Positions 32,364 through 39,261 of a stretch of DNA of 41,586 nucleotides are shown here, piece after piece. Source of the DNA: a virus; IMG/VR virus record IMGVR_UViG_3300036820_000432, positions 1 to 41,586 of that record; one strand, written 5' to 3'. A program made the position numbers and the translations under genes. Position 1 is the stretch's first letter; every line of letters starts with the position of its first letter. The notes below the pieces were generated by a model. That model made no database searches. It saw only the letters and a list, made by a program, of their open reading frames with translations, and was not told where the DNA came from.

Positions 32364-32852
32364 TTATAGCCGTCGTCCCTCGTCCCTTCCCCCTAGCTCC
32401 TTCGGCAGCCTCGACTTCGTCTCCGGCGCGGCGACGTCTCTTTGGAAATCGTCGTCGTCATCATCATCGCGCGGGCCGCGCCAGTCGTCTTCGTCGCGGA
32501 AGAAAAAAGAGCATTCGAAGCCGGCGATGCGAAGTCGGTCGAGCCATCCGGCCGTCCAGCGCACGTTGACGGCCTGCGCCGCGTGGCGGCCCGCGTCGGT
32601 CAGTCCCCAATGATGGCACGCGCAATTGCATCGCGTGAGGGCCTGCTGCCGCTTCGACCAGCTCGACCGCTCCGTCTGCACGAGCCCGGCCCGCTTGAGG
32701 GCCCCCATCGACACGAGTTGGATCGTCGCGTGAAACCCGCCGGCCGCGACGACGTGGCCGATCGCGTCGCGCGACCACCAATTCCAGCGGTGGGCATTTT
32801 CAAGCGCCAGCAGTGCCGCCAAGATCCGTTGCCGGTGCGCGCTCTGCTTCAC
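32364..32852 (-). CDS. Winged-helix-like protein with Asp-rich C-terminus
   Basis: The GTG at 32852 (VKQSAHRQRILAALL) overlaps the upstream stop as GTGA and is preferred over the GTG at 32885. It gives 162 residues. Helical segments (RILAALLALENAHRWNWWS, GFHATIQLVSMGALKRAG) suggest a winged helix. There are Cys/His residues (RCNCACHHWGLTDAGRHA), an acidic DDDDDDD run and a C-terminal tail APETKSRLPKELGGRDEG shared with the 33369-35846 protein. The shared tail comes from direct repeat R2. Confidence 0.5.
   Translation of the reverse strand: MKQSAHRQRILAALLALENAHRWNWWSRDAIGHVVAAGGFHATIQLVSMGALKRAGLVQTERSSWSKRQQALTRCNCACHHWGLTDAGRHAAQAVNVRWTAGWLDRLRIAGFECSFFFRDEDDWRGPRDDDDDDDFQRDVAAPETKSRLPKELGGRDEGRRL
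32375..32435. repeat. Direct repeat R2, left copy (61 bp)
   Basis: It matches 33395-33455 with one mismatch. It encodes the same C-terminal tail in the 32364-32852 and 33369-35846 products, in the same frame. Confidence 0.9.
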
Positions 32853-32886
32853 GGGAGCCTCCAACCGGCGCGGTCCGCCAGCCACT
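32841..32886. repeat. Direct repeat R1, right copy (46 bp)
   Basis: It is identical to 31776-31821 and spans the overlap of the 32849-33145 stop and the 32364-32852 start. Confidence 0.9.
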
Positions 32887-33145
32887 GCCGGCAGATCTCG
32901 GCGATCGCCGCCGTTTCGGCCGGCCCTGTGTCCCTTCGCGAGCGCAACACCGGTCCCAAAAACCGCACGGCGGCGTCGATCGCCTGGCGGTCGCGCGAGC
33001 TCGCCTCAGGCGCGGCCGCATCCTCCGCGTGGATCAACTCGGCGATGCGAGTCTCGGCCGACGAGAGCGATCCCCTGGCATCGTCGATCAGAGACTCGAG
33101 TCGGCGCAGGCGATCCTTCCTCGATTCCATGACGGTCGCAATCAT
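32849..33145 (-). CDS. Small helical unknown protein
   Basis: This 98-residue protein starts MIATVMESRKDRLRRLESL and is mostly helical with coiled-coil tendency (AETRIAELIHAEDAAAP, AAIAEICRQWLADRAGW). Its ATG overlaps the upstream 33142-33342 stop (ATGA) and its stop overlaps the downstream GTG. It is clearly part of a coupled set. No family recognised. Confidence 0.55.
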   Translation of the reverse strand: MIATVMESRKDRLRRLESLIDDARGSLSSAETRIAELIHAEDAAAPEASSRDRQAIDAAVRFLGPVLRSRRDTGPAETAAIAEICRQWLADRAGWRLP

Positions 33146-33342
33146 TTCGAGGTTTCCTCGTCGTCAATTTGTTCGGAATGGAGCCGTTTGAAATCCAGGT
33201 ACAACTGTGGGCCCGGGTTGTCCATCTTGTCCGCGATCTCTCGGAGAGCGCAGTCGAAACCGGGCCGCTCGACGGCAAGGTGAGCGAGGGCCATCAAAAG
33301 TAGCTGCCGCTGGGATTCGTCGATGGTGATGATGTGGCTCAT
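33142..33342 (-). CDS. Short unknown protein, 66 residues
   Basis: The ATG at 33342 (MSHIITIDESQRQLLLMA) follows a family C element (ATCCGTGGTTTA and ATTTCGTGTGATCC at 33340-33370, plus strand) that contributes the start region. The product is helical with Leu/Ala-rich segments (LLLMALAHLAVERPGF) and an acidic end. It belongs to the coupled chain 33342-32364. Confidence 0.55.
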   Translation of the reverse strand: MSHIITIDESQRQLLLMALAHLAVERPGFDCALREIADKMDNPGPQLYLDFKRLHSEQIDDEETSK

Positions 33343-33368
33343 TTCGTGTGATCCGCGTGATCCGTGGT

Positions 33369-35846
33369 TTACTTTTTTTTCTTCCTCGTCCCCCGTCCCT
33401 CGTCCCTTCCCCCTAGCTCCTTCGGCAGCCTCGACTTCGTCTCCGGCGCTGCGACCAATTGCGTGATGATCGTCTCCTTCGACTTCGCCCCGTCGACAAA
33501 TACGTTCAGCTCGCCGGCCAGTTCGAGGAGCTGCTCTTTTGTGCGGAGCGCGAAATAGCCGCGCGTCATCTTGCCGGCCAGGCGCCGCTTCCATTCGGCT
33601 GCGGGATCGACGCCCGCCAGCAAGAGCGCCGCCGCAATCTCATCCTCGTCGTCGATATACAGACGGCCGCGTTGCGCCGGGTCGAGCGAACGCAGCATCG
33701 CGTCCTTCGCCAGCGCCACCGGTTTTTTTGCCGCCAGAATCGCCTCGGCGACCCAGGCCGATGCGTTGGTCGGCTTCTTGCAGCCGACCGCTTTGGCGAA
33801 GAGAACGCGCTCCACCAAGGGGCTTTCCACGGCCATGAACAGCAGCAGCCGGAGCGTCAAGTCGTCGCCGCGCGCCGTTTTCAGTCGCTCGACCAGCAGC
33901 GTGCGCCACCAGTTCACGCGCCACCCTCTCACGCGCCACTCGAGGCCATCGGCCGTCAACTGCTTCGCCCCCCCGGCGCAGACGTCGTGTTGCGACGCCT
34001 TGGGCGCCTTCGGCTCCGGGAGCGTCTTGACGAATTGCGCCTGCAAGCTGTCGAATAGCTTCGTGTTGTAGGCGAAGGTCGCTTTCGAATCGTCCCAATC
34101 CTCGATCTCGATCAAATCGAGTTTCGCCGCCTGCTCCGGCGTCGGCGTGAAGACCGGCACGCGCCGCCCGCGGTCGTAGACGTCGCCGCCAAGACGCCTG
34201 CAATGGAGCCGCACCACGCCGGCGATGGCCTCGCGAAACTCGACCAGCGCGCCGAGTTTCCCTCTTTCCTTGCCGTCGTAATCCTCGCGCTTGACCCACT
34301 CGGCGAGCTCCTTCACGATCTTCGGGTACTTCGCGACGCGCAAAAACTCCTTGGCGTGGCTGGAGCTCATTTCGCGCGAAATAACTTTTCGACGCCATTC
34401 CTCGGGCAGCTCCAACAGCCGCACCGCGTTGGCCACGTAAGCCTGGCTGCGGCCGAGTTTTTTGCCGAGGGCTTCTTGGGTGACCCCGGTCTCTTGCAAC
34501 ACGCGGGCATACGCGGTCGCCCGCTCGATCGGGTTGAGGTCCTCGCGCTGGTCGTTGGCTACGATCGCCATCTCCGCCATCTCCGCATCGCTCACCTCTC
34601 GCACGACGGCCGTGAGATATTCCAGCTTCTTGAGCCGGGCCGCCCGCAGCCGCCGCTCGCCGTCGACGAGCTGGTAATGCACCCCGTGCAGCTCGCAAGC
34701 TTTCGGCGCCGGCCGCACGATGACCGGCTGAAGCTGTCCTTGAGCGACAAGAGAATCGCCGAGCGAATCGAGGATGGCCTCGTCGAAGTCGCGCCGCGGC
34801 TGCCACGGATTGGGCCCGATCGATTCGACCGCGATCGCGCGCAACGACAGCGGCCGCGTGTCGGGGCTCGCCGTCTCTTCGCTCGCCCCTCGCCAAGCAT
34901 CCGGGGCCCGCGCCTCCGGATCGAGCGCCGCGATCCCGTCCGGCAACGTCGTGCTCGCCCCGCCGGCGACGGCCGCCTTGTGGAGCGCCGCGCGCTGTTT
35001 CTTGGTGAGCGGCGCGGCGCGGCCGGCCCGCAGCATGCTCGCCGGCGTCGCCTCGCGGCGGCCATCGGCGCCCCTCCCCTCCGACGTCTCGTCTTCCCGC
35101 GCCCCTAATCCCTCACCCTCACCCTCACCCCCGCTTTCGATCAGCTCCCATTGCGCGTCGAGCACTTCTTCCCAGGGGATGATCGGATCGCCCACGTCGC
35201 CGCCGACGCGCAGCCCGGGCGCCGTGCCGTGCAGCCGCGGCAATCCGGCGTAGGTCGCATCGTCGAACGTAACGGGCCCGCGAATCTTGATGAGCATCTG
35301 AATCGCGTCGAGGTAATACGCGCAAAGCGCCAACTCGCGCTTCCAACGCTCGAGCGCCCAAAAGCGCTCGATGGCCGCGAACTTGTCGACCAAGGAGAGG
35401 CTCGAGACTTGAGACGGTGCGCCTTGAGGATGCGAAGCGTCCGCCTCCTTCGTCGCCCCTAACCCGTCGCCCTCAACCTTGCTCGGCCCGTCGAATGTCC
35501 GCCCGCACAATCGCCCCGCCTCATCGAGCACGTCGTCCCACGGAATCGTGCGCACGACCGTGCTGATCGGATGGCCGGCGTCGATGATCTTGATCCCCTC
35601 GGGCTCGGCGTAGGCGCGCGCGTCGCCGGCGAGCTTCGGCCTGCGGCGCCATTGCGTGATCCGCAGGCACCTGAGCGCCTCGGCGCGCGAACCGCAGGCC
35701 GCCAGCAGGCCCCCGGAGCCATCGGCCAAGAACTCCACGATGATGCGCCCGATCTGCGCGTCGTCGAGCGGCATCGCCGCGTCCGCCTTCTTACTCGCCC
35801 GTCGCCCCTGGCCCCGCGCCCCTTTGCTTTTCGTCGCCGTCGCCAT
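33369..35846 (-). CDS. Very large ParB-like protein
   Basis: This 825-residue protein has a strong AAGGAG six to seven bases before the ATG at 35846. Two N-terminal regions (to about 235) contain IPWDDVLDEAGRL and IPWEEVLDAQWEL, which look like repeats of one another. A ParB N-terminal domain with the GERR box lies at 396-399 (LVDGERRLRAARLKK). A helix-turn-helix follows at about 455-475 (TQEALGKKLGRSQAYVANAV). The remainder is helical, and the C-terminal 20 residues come from R2. ParB proteins bind parS sites, slide as clamps and can use CTP. Several repeat-derived inserts interrupt it (240-265, 120-140). Its own site could be the 14-bp palindrome, as a hypothesis. Confidence 0.75.
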   Translation of the reverse strand: MATATKSKGARGQGRRASKKADAAMPLDDAQIGRIIVEFLADGSGGLLAACGSRAEALRCLRITQWRRRPKLAGDARAYAEPEGIKIIDAGHPISTVVRTIPWDDVLDEAGRLCGRTFDGPSKVEGDGLGATKEADASHPQGAPSQVSSLSLVDKFAAIERFWALERWKRELALCAYYLDAIQMLIKIRGPVTFDDATYAGLPRLHGTAPGLRVGGDVGDPIIPWEEVLDAQWELIESGGEGEGEGLGAREDETSEGRGADGRREATPASMLRAGRAAPLTKKQRAALHKAAVAGGASTTLPDGIAALDPEARAPDAWRGASEETASPDTRPLSLRAIAVESIGPNPWQPRRDFDEAILDSLGDSLVAQGQLQPVIVRPAPKACELHGVHYQLVDGERRLRAARLKKLEYLTAVVREVSDAEMAEMAIVANDQREDLNPIERATAYARVLQETGVTQEALGKKLGRSQAYVANAVRLLELPEEWRRKVISREMSSSHAKEFLRVAKYPKIVKELAEWVKREDYDGKERGKLGALVEFREAIAGVVRLHCRRLGGDVYDRGRRVPVFTPTPEQAAKLDLIEIEDWDDSKATFAYNTKLFDSLQAQFVKTLPEPKAPKASQHDVCAGGAKQLTADGLEWRVRGWRVNWWRTLLVERLKTARGDDLTLRLLLFMAVESPLVERVLFAKAVGCKKPTNASAWVAEAILAAKKPVALAKDAMLRSLDPAQRGRLYIDDEDEIAAALLLAGVDPAAEWKRRLAGKMTRGYFALRTKEQLLELAGELNVFVDGAKSKETIITQLVAAPETKSRLPKELGGRDEGRGTRKKKK
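33395..33455. repeat. Direct repeat R2, right copy (61 bp)
   Basis: Second copy of the repeat at 32375-32435, in the 3' end of the ParB-like gene and including its C-terminal tail coding region. Confidence 0.9.
34369..34382. promoter_or_regulatory. 14-bp palindrome, copy 6 (perfect, inside parB-like gene)
   Basis: ATTTCGCGCGAAAT is a perfect palindrome in the coding sequence of the ParB-like protein just after the helix-turn-helix region, at the codons for VISRE. Confidence 0.6.
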
Positions 35847-36096
35847 TTGAAGCTCCTTCGTTGGTGTGAATGATTGGCAGCAGAAGCTGCCGTTTGTGCG
35901 CCCCGATGATCGCGATGGCCAGGTAATGCGCTGCCCGCCCCAAAGAATCGGCAGCCTCGGTCAACTCGCGGATCCAATCCTCCCCTTGAAACAGCAGCTC
36001 CGTCATGCGCAGCCGGCGGCGCATCAGATTGAGGCGCCCGGCTTCGGCCTTCAGCCGCCGCTCGAGCCGCGATGTTTTTTGTTTTCGCTTCGGCAT
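35791..36096 (-). CDS. Small basic-helical protein
   Basis: The ATG at 36096 (MPKRKQKTSRLERRLK) gives 101 residues. It overlaps the upstream stop as TGATG. The N-terminal part is strongly basic and helical (RRLKAEAGRLNLMRRRLRM), then LTEAADSLGRAAHYLAIAI. The final about 15 residues overlap the ParB-like gene start by 56 bases and derive from family A repeats (GDEKQRGAGPGATGE). It may bind DNA or act with the replication protein, to which it is coupled. Confidence 0.55.
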   Translation of the reverse strand: MPKRKQKTSRLERRLKAEAGRLNLMRRRLRMTELLFQGEDWIRELTEAADSLGRAAHYLAIAIIGAHKRQLLLPIIHTNEGASNGDGDEKQRGAGPGATGE

Positions 36097-37172
36097 CAGC
36101 GCCCCCTTTTTCGGCAGGTCGCGAATTTGAGGTCTACGCACATCTGCCGGCCGCTCCTATCGATCGACCACCAGAAATACCAGCCTGGCTCGGCGCGCAG
36201 CGGGTCTTCGGTGTCCGCCCGCTTTCTGTCGAGGCTGTCGAGGCAGCCCTCCATCCGCCACTGGGGGAACGTGCCTCCGAGGACGAGATCGACCAACCGC
36301 CGCACCTTCACGGGCGACAATTTCGGATCGGAGACGCGGCTGACAATGCGCGCCGCCATGTCATCGCGTCGCCGCGCCCGGTCTCCCTCGCTACGACCGA
36401 GCTCCGCGGCCAACACCTCGTCGACCAAAGCTCCGATCGGTTTCGGTTCGGAAGGAGGCGAATTCCCCTGGGGGAAGTCGGAGGCGACTTCCCCGCCCCT
36501 AACTATCCTGGCGCCACCCGAAGCGCTGGCGCTGCGCTTAGCGCTCTGAAAGTTACTAGGAAGGTTTGAATGTTCTTTAGCTGCGCGTCTTTTTAGAAGG
36601 GTTTGATTGTTGTCGACGAAGGCGTTTTCCCCCTGACGCGGGGAAGTCGCGCCCGACTTCCCCGTCGCTTCGCTCCCGCCGGGCGGTCCGGTGTCTGCTG
36701 ACGGGGCCGCCTCCTTCGCGGCCCCGATCAGCAAAGACACCGTCGGATCCCACTCGCCGAGCGCTGTTGCGTCTGAGGCGTCTTCTTCCGTCATGACTGG
36801 AAGAAGGGCCTGCGCGTCTCCTCGAGCGACTCGCACTTGGGCGAGTTCGAGCGGATCGTTCAACACACACTTGTAGACACCGGTGCGGGTGTCATGTTCG
36901 AGCACCGTCAGCAACCCGGCTGCGATCAATGCGGCGAGTCGATCGCGGCCCCCCTTCGAATTGACCGTCTCGTTCTCCGCCAGGTCCGAAGCCTTGAAGA
37001 CCACCAAACCCAACCGCATTCCCGACAAAAAGTAGAGCGACAGCCATGCGAGCTTCACTCCGGCCTGAAGCGTGGTCGGCGGCATCGTCGACTGCCACTG
37101 GCGAACCGCCCGCCACCGCGGATCGGCGGGATCAAACAGCGCGGCCGGCTTCGGCCTCCTCGCGCCTTCCAT
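36096..37172 (-). CDS. Replication-initiator-like protein (winged helix, origin-like linker)
   Basis: This 358-residue protein starts MEGARRPKPAALFDP. An N-terminal winged-helix-like part has AGVKLAWLSLYFLSGMRLGLV and LAALIAAGLLTVLEHDT. A low-complexity linker follows (about residues 160-250) with hairpin-coding DNA. The C-terminal domain has VRRLVDLVLGGTFPQWRM and a final Trp/Tyr-rich segment (GWYFWWSIDRSG). The layout recalls phage initiators such as lambda O, with DNA-binding N-terminus, linker and partner-binding C-terminus. It is coupled to the downstream basic protein gene. No helicase or polymerase gene is in the window, so host enzymes would be recruited. Confidence 0.5.
   Translation of the reverse strand: MEGARRPKPAALFDPADPRWRAVRQWQSTMPPTTLQAGVKLAWLSLYFLSGMRLGLVVFKASDLAENETVNSKGGRDRLAALIAAGLLTVLEHDTRTGVYKCVLNDPLELAQVRVARGDAQALLPVMTEEDASDATALGEWDPTVSLLIGAAKEAAPSADTGPPGGSEATGKSGATSPRQGENAFVDNNQTLLKRRAAKEHSNLPSNFQSAKRSASASGGARIVRGGEVASDFPQGNSPPSEPKPIGALVDEVLAAELGRSEGDRARRRDDMAARIVSRVSDPKLSPVKVRRLVDLVLGGTFPQWRMEGCLDSLDRKRADTEDPLRAEPGWYFWWSIDRSGRQMCVDLKFATCRKRGR
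36471..36663. other. Candidate replication origin inside the initiator-like gene
   Basis: Two perfect 10-bp stems with 4-base loops share the arms GGGGAAGTCG and CGACTTCCCC. They lie at 36471-36494 and 36640-36663. Between them lie repeated AGCGCT/GCGCT blocks (36531-36547) and a stretch at 36551-36610 that is about 62% A+T in an otherwise GC-rich window. In lambda the origin also lies within an initiator gene. This resemblance is inference. Confidence 0.5.
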
Positions 37173-37244
37173 GCGATTCCTTTCATACGCTCAATGTCGG
37201 GATCGAGACGGGGGCTCTTCGCCCGCGCCCCATCCCCTCGGCCT

Positions 37245-37478
37245 TCAGGCCGCAGGTTTCCTGTGAAATGCTCCGAGCTCCTCGCGGTAGATCACCACCG
37301 CCGGCGGCGCGGCGAGATGAATTTTCGCGCGGCCGTGCTTCGATTCAGTGAGCGTGACGATCACCTGGCCGCTGTCGGGCAATTGCAGGATCACCGATTG
37401 GCCGACCTTGCGATCCAGCAGCAAGCCGGGCCGTCGCGGCGGCGGCCGCTTGAAAAAATGTCGGATTGAGTGGCTCAT
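37245..37478 (-). CDS. CsrA-like protein with N-terminal extension
   Basis: The ATG at 37478 (MSHSIRHFFKRPPPRR) has AAAAGGA six to seven bases upstream and gives 77 residues. From residue 18 it follows the CsrA pattern: GLLLDRKVGQSVIL, then VIVTLTESKHGRAKIHL and APPAVVIYREEL with the conserved Arg. The usual MLVLSR start is replaced by a basic extension with three prolines, and the signature is diverged. It may bind a different RNA set from the canonical CsrA at 29068-29265. It is coupled by ATGA with the small gene at 37475-37663. Confidence 0.65.
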   Translation of the reverse strand: MSHSIRHFFKRPPPRRPGLLLDRKVGQSVILQLPDSGQVIVTLTESKHGRAKIHLAAPPAVVIYREELGAFHRKPAA

Positions 37479-37663
37479 AGAAAATCCTTTTCTAGGGGGT
37501 TTGGGGACGAACAACGAAATAAAAACTGGTCGGATCCACACCCCGGAATACTCTCGGCTTCGAGGCGCTGCCTGCATGCGGCAGCGAGGCTTTCCACCGA
37601 GTCGGTCCGCGTCGCAGAAATCGGCTCGCGAAACACTTCGCGTGCGGGACGTGCTTTTTTCAT
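37475..37663 (-). CDS. Small unknown protein coupled to the CsrA-like gene
   Basis: The ATG at 37663 (MKKARPAREVFREP) gives 62 residues and its TGA overlaps the CsrA-like ATG (ATGA). The product is basic at the start, then helical (VESLAAACRQRLEAE), with Cys residues near the end (GCGSDQFLFRCSS). No family is recognised. It could be a CsrA partner or antagonist, which is speculation. Confidence 0.5.
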   Translation of the reverse strand: MKKARPAREVFREPISATRTDSVESLAAACRQRLEAESIPGCGSDQFLFRCSSPNPLEKDFL

Positions 37664-37698
37664 GCCTGCCCGACCAGGTTGCTTAAATCTCCTTTGGA

Positions 37699-37905
37699 TC
37701 AGGGGGACGGAGAACGCGAACGCAAACGATCGACTTTGACCAAGCCGGCCCCGACGGCGTCGGCGAGCTCGTCGGCATCGCGCTGGTGCATCATGCCTTG
37801 CATGATGACGGTCGGCGCCGCGCCGTCGCGCTCCATCACCAGGTCGCAATAGCGCTGGTCCGAATCGTGTGGCGTGGTGGCGATTTGCAAGGTGATTCGC
37901 ATCAT
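37699..37905 (-). CDS. Small unknown protein, 68 residues
   Basis: The ATG at 37905 (MMRITLQIATTPHDSD) overlaps the upstream stop as ATGA. The product contains YCDLVMERDGAAPTVIM and RDADELADAVGAGLVKV, an alpha/beta pattern. The last residues (RLRSRSPSP) touch repeat-type sequence. No family recognised. The overlap with its neighbour supports the start. Confidence 0.5.
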   Translation of the reverse strand: MMRITLQIATTPHDSDQRYCDLVMERDGAAPTVIMQGMMHQRDADELADAVGAGLVKVDRLRSRSPSP

Positions 37906-38336
37906 CGCCTGACCTCCGTTTTCGGCGGCGGCTCGGGCTCGGGAAACAGCCGCTGAAAAATCTCGGCCACCGCGCCGCGGCAGCCGAGGATCGACACGGC
38001 GCCCTTGCCGCCGCACGGCGAGGCAAACAGAAAATCGGCGCGCACCGGCGCGTGCAGCATGACCGTGGCCTTGGCCTCGAACGGCCACTCCCTCACCGCG
38101 ATCGCCGGCATCGGCTCGAAGAATGGCTCGTTCATCAGCGCCTCCTCGAGCTCGGCCATCACCTTGCGCTGATGCTGGATGAGTTGATCTTTTTCGGCTT
38201 CGCGTTGGTGCGACCGCGCGCAGCTCATCTCGCTGCGGTGCAGCTCGGCGCGGGCCTGGTGGAGTTGCGATTCGGCTTCCGCCGCGCGTAACCGCGCCGC
38301 GGTCAGTTGGTCGGTGAGTTGAGGCTGGGCATCCAT
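37902..38336 (-). CDS. Coiled-coil N-terminus, unknown C-terminus
   Basis: This 144-residue protein has a coiled coil at residues 5-65 (TAARLRAAEAESQLHQAR and LIQHQRKVMAELEEALM), then a compact alpha/beta part (VREWPFEAKATVMLHAPV, FLFASPCGGKGAVSILG). It could be a DNA-binding or scaffolding accessory. A pyrimidine-rich repeat precedes its ATG and no Shine-Dalgarno sequence is seen. Confidence 0.5.
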   Translation of the reverse strand: MDAQPQLTDQLTAARLRAAEAESQLHQARAELHRSEMSCARSHQREAEKDQLIQHQRKVMAELEEALMNEPFFEPMPAIAVREWPFEAKATVMLHAPVRADFLFASPCGGKGAVSILGCRGAVAEIFQRLFPEPEPPPKTEVRR

Positions 38337-38369
38337 GCGGAGGAAGGGGTTAGGGTTAGGGGCTAGGGG
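38337..38369. repeat. Short family A arm
   Basis: Plus strand GGAAGGGGTTAGGGTTAGGG and TAGGGGTTAGGGG tracts fill this 33-base junction between the 38370-38819 and 37902-38336 genes. The repeat contributes the end of one reading frame and the leader of the next. Confidence 0.75.
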
Positions 38370-38819
38370 TTAGGGGTTAGGGGACGAAGAAGCACGCCCG
38401 TCGGTTAAGCGCAGCATTGGTGCCGGCGAAGTGATCCGATTGGTGCTGACGACGTTGACGGTGATTTCGCGAGGGCGGCGCGAAAGTCGAGGAAGGGGCG
38501 CCGCGCGTCGAGGCGCGATGATCGTGATCTCTTCGATGCCGACCGCGTAGCCGGCCGGTCCGACGAACTCGCGCAGGTGCTCGGGGACATCTTCGAGTCG
38601 GTGCGGGAAAACCCAGACGACGTCGCCGTTCGGGACCGTTTCCGCCATCGTCGCGGTAAAGGATCGTGAGATCTTCCGCACGAGCACGGCCGTGCCGACC
38701 GGCAACGCGGCGCGCAAAGCCGCGCACGCTCGCTCGTTGAGCTGCTTCGCCTGCCGGAAGAGCTTGCGGGCATTGTTGAGCCCTGTCTGATTCGGTCGCT
38801 TGGATCGAGCGGTTGCCAT
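38370..38819 (-). CDS. Small basic protein, unknown
   Basis: The ATG at 38819 (MATARSKRPNQTGL) gives 149 residues. It has basic N-terminal segments (NNARKLFRQAKQLNE), a strand-rich centre (GTAVLVRKISRSF, NGDVVWVFPHRLED), then VGIEEITIIAPRRAAPL. It ends in SSPNP encoded by the pyrimidine repeat, whose TAA provides the stop. No family assigned. Confidence 0.5.
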   Translation of the reverse strand: MATARSKRPNQTGLNNARKLFRQAKQLNERACAALRAALPVGTAVLVRKISRSFTATMAETVPNGDVVWVFPHRLEDVPEHLREFVGPAGYAVGIEEITIIAPRRAAPLPRLSRRPREITVNVVSTNRITSPAPMLRLTDGRASSSPNP

Positions 38820-38832
38820 TGTGAGGAAGGGG

Positions 38833-39261
38833 CTAGGGGTTAGGGGCCAGTGCGTGGATTGAAATCGCGGGGTCGACGCCGGTGCCGCGCCAGCCGCGAA
38901 ACGCCAATTCGCTGCACGCGGGCCCGAGGGCAGTGACGAGCATGTGCAGGTCGCCGGCGAAATGCACAACGAACACGCGCGATCCGGGCGCCGTCCTCGG
39001 AAGATCCGGATGGCGCAGCGCCATCTGGAGAAACGCCAGCAGCACCATGGCGCCGGCCGCGTCAAGGTCGATCGGCGCCACTGTGCCGCCGCCCCGCGTC
39101 ACCTCCCGCGCAGCCGCCTCGATCAGCACGTCGGCGTCGACGCATCGCGTGCAGAGCGTGTGCGAGGCGTCGAACCATGCGCAATTGCCGGGGCAAGGGC
39201 TCTTATCCGTGCATCCGCAAAGTCGGCAGGTACCGCCGCTCGTTTCGATGGGCTCCGTCAT
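38833..39261 (-). CDS. Zinc-finger phage protein
   Basis: The ATG at 39261 (MTEPIETSGGTCRLC) overlaps the upstream stop as ATGA and gives 142 residues. Cysteines 12, 15, 17, 23, 27, 37 and 40 form C-x2-C-x-C-x5-C-x3-C and C-x2-C patterns (CRLCGCTDKSPCPGNC). This recalls a Cys-rich family common in phage early regions. Residues 60-110 are hydrophobic and helical (AAGAMVLLAFLQMAL). The C-terminal ALAPNP is repeat-derived. It may bind DNA or RNA. The role is unknown. Confidence 0.6.
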   Translation of the reverse strand: MTEPIETSGGTCRLCGCTDKSPCPGNCAWFDASHTLCTRCVDADVLIEAAAREVTRGGGTVAPIDLDAAGAMVLLAFLQMALRHPDLPRTAPGSRVFVVHFAGDLHMLVTALGPACSELAFRGWRGTGVDPAISIHALAPNP

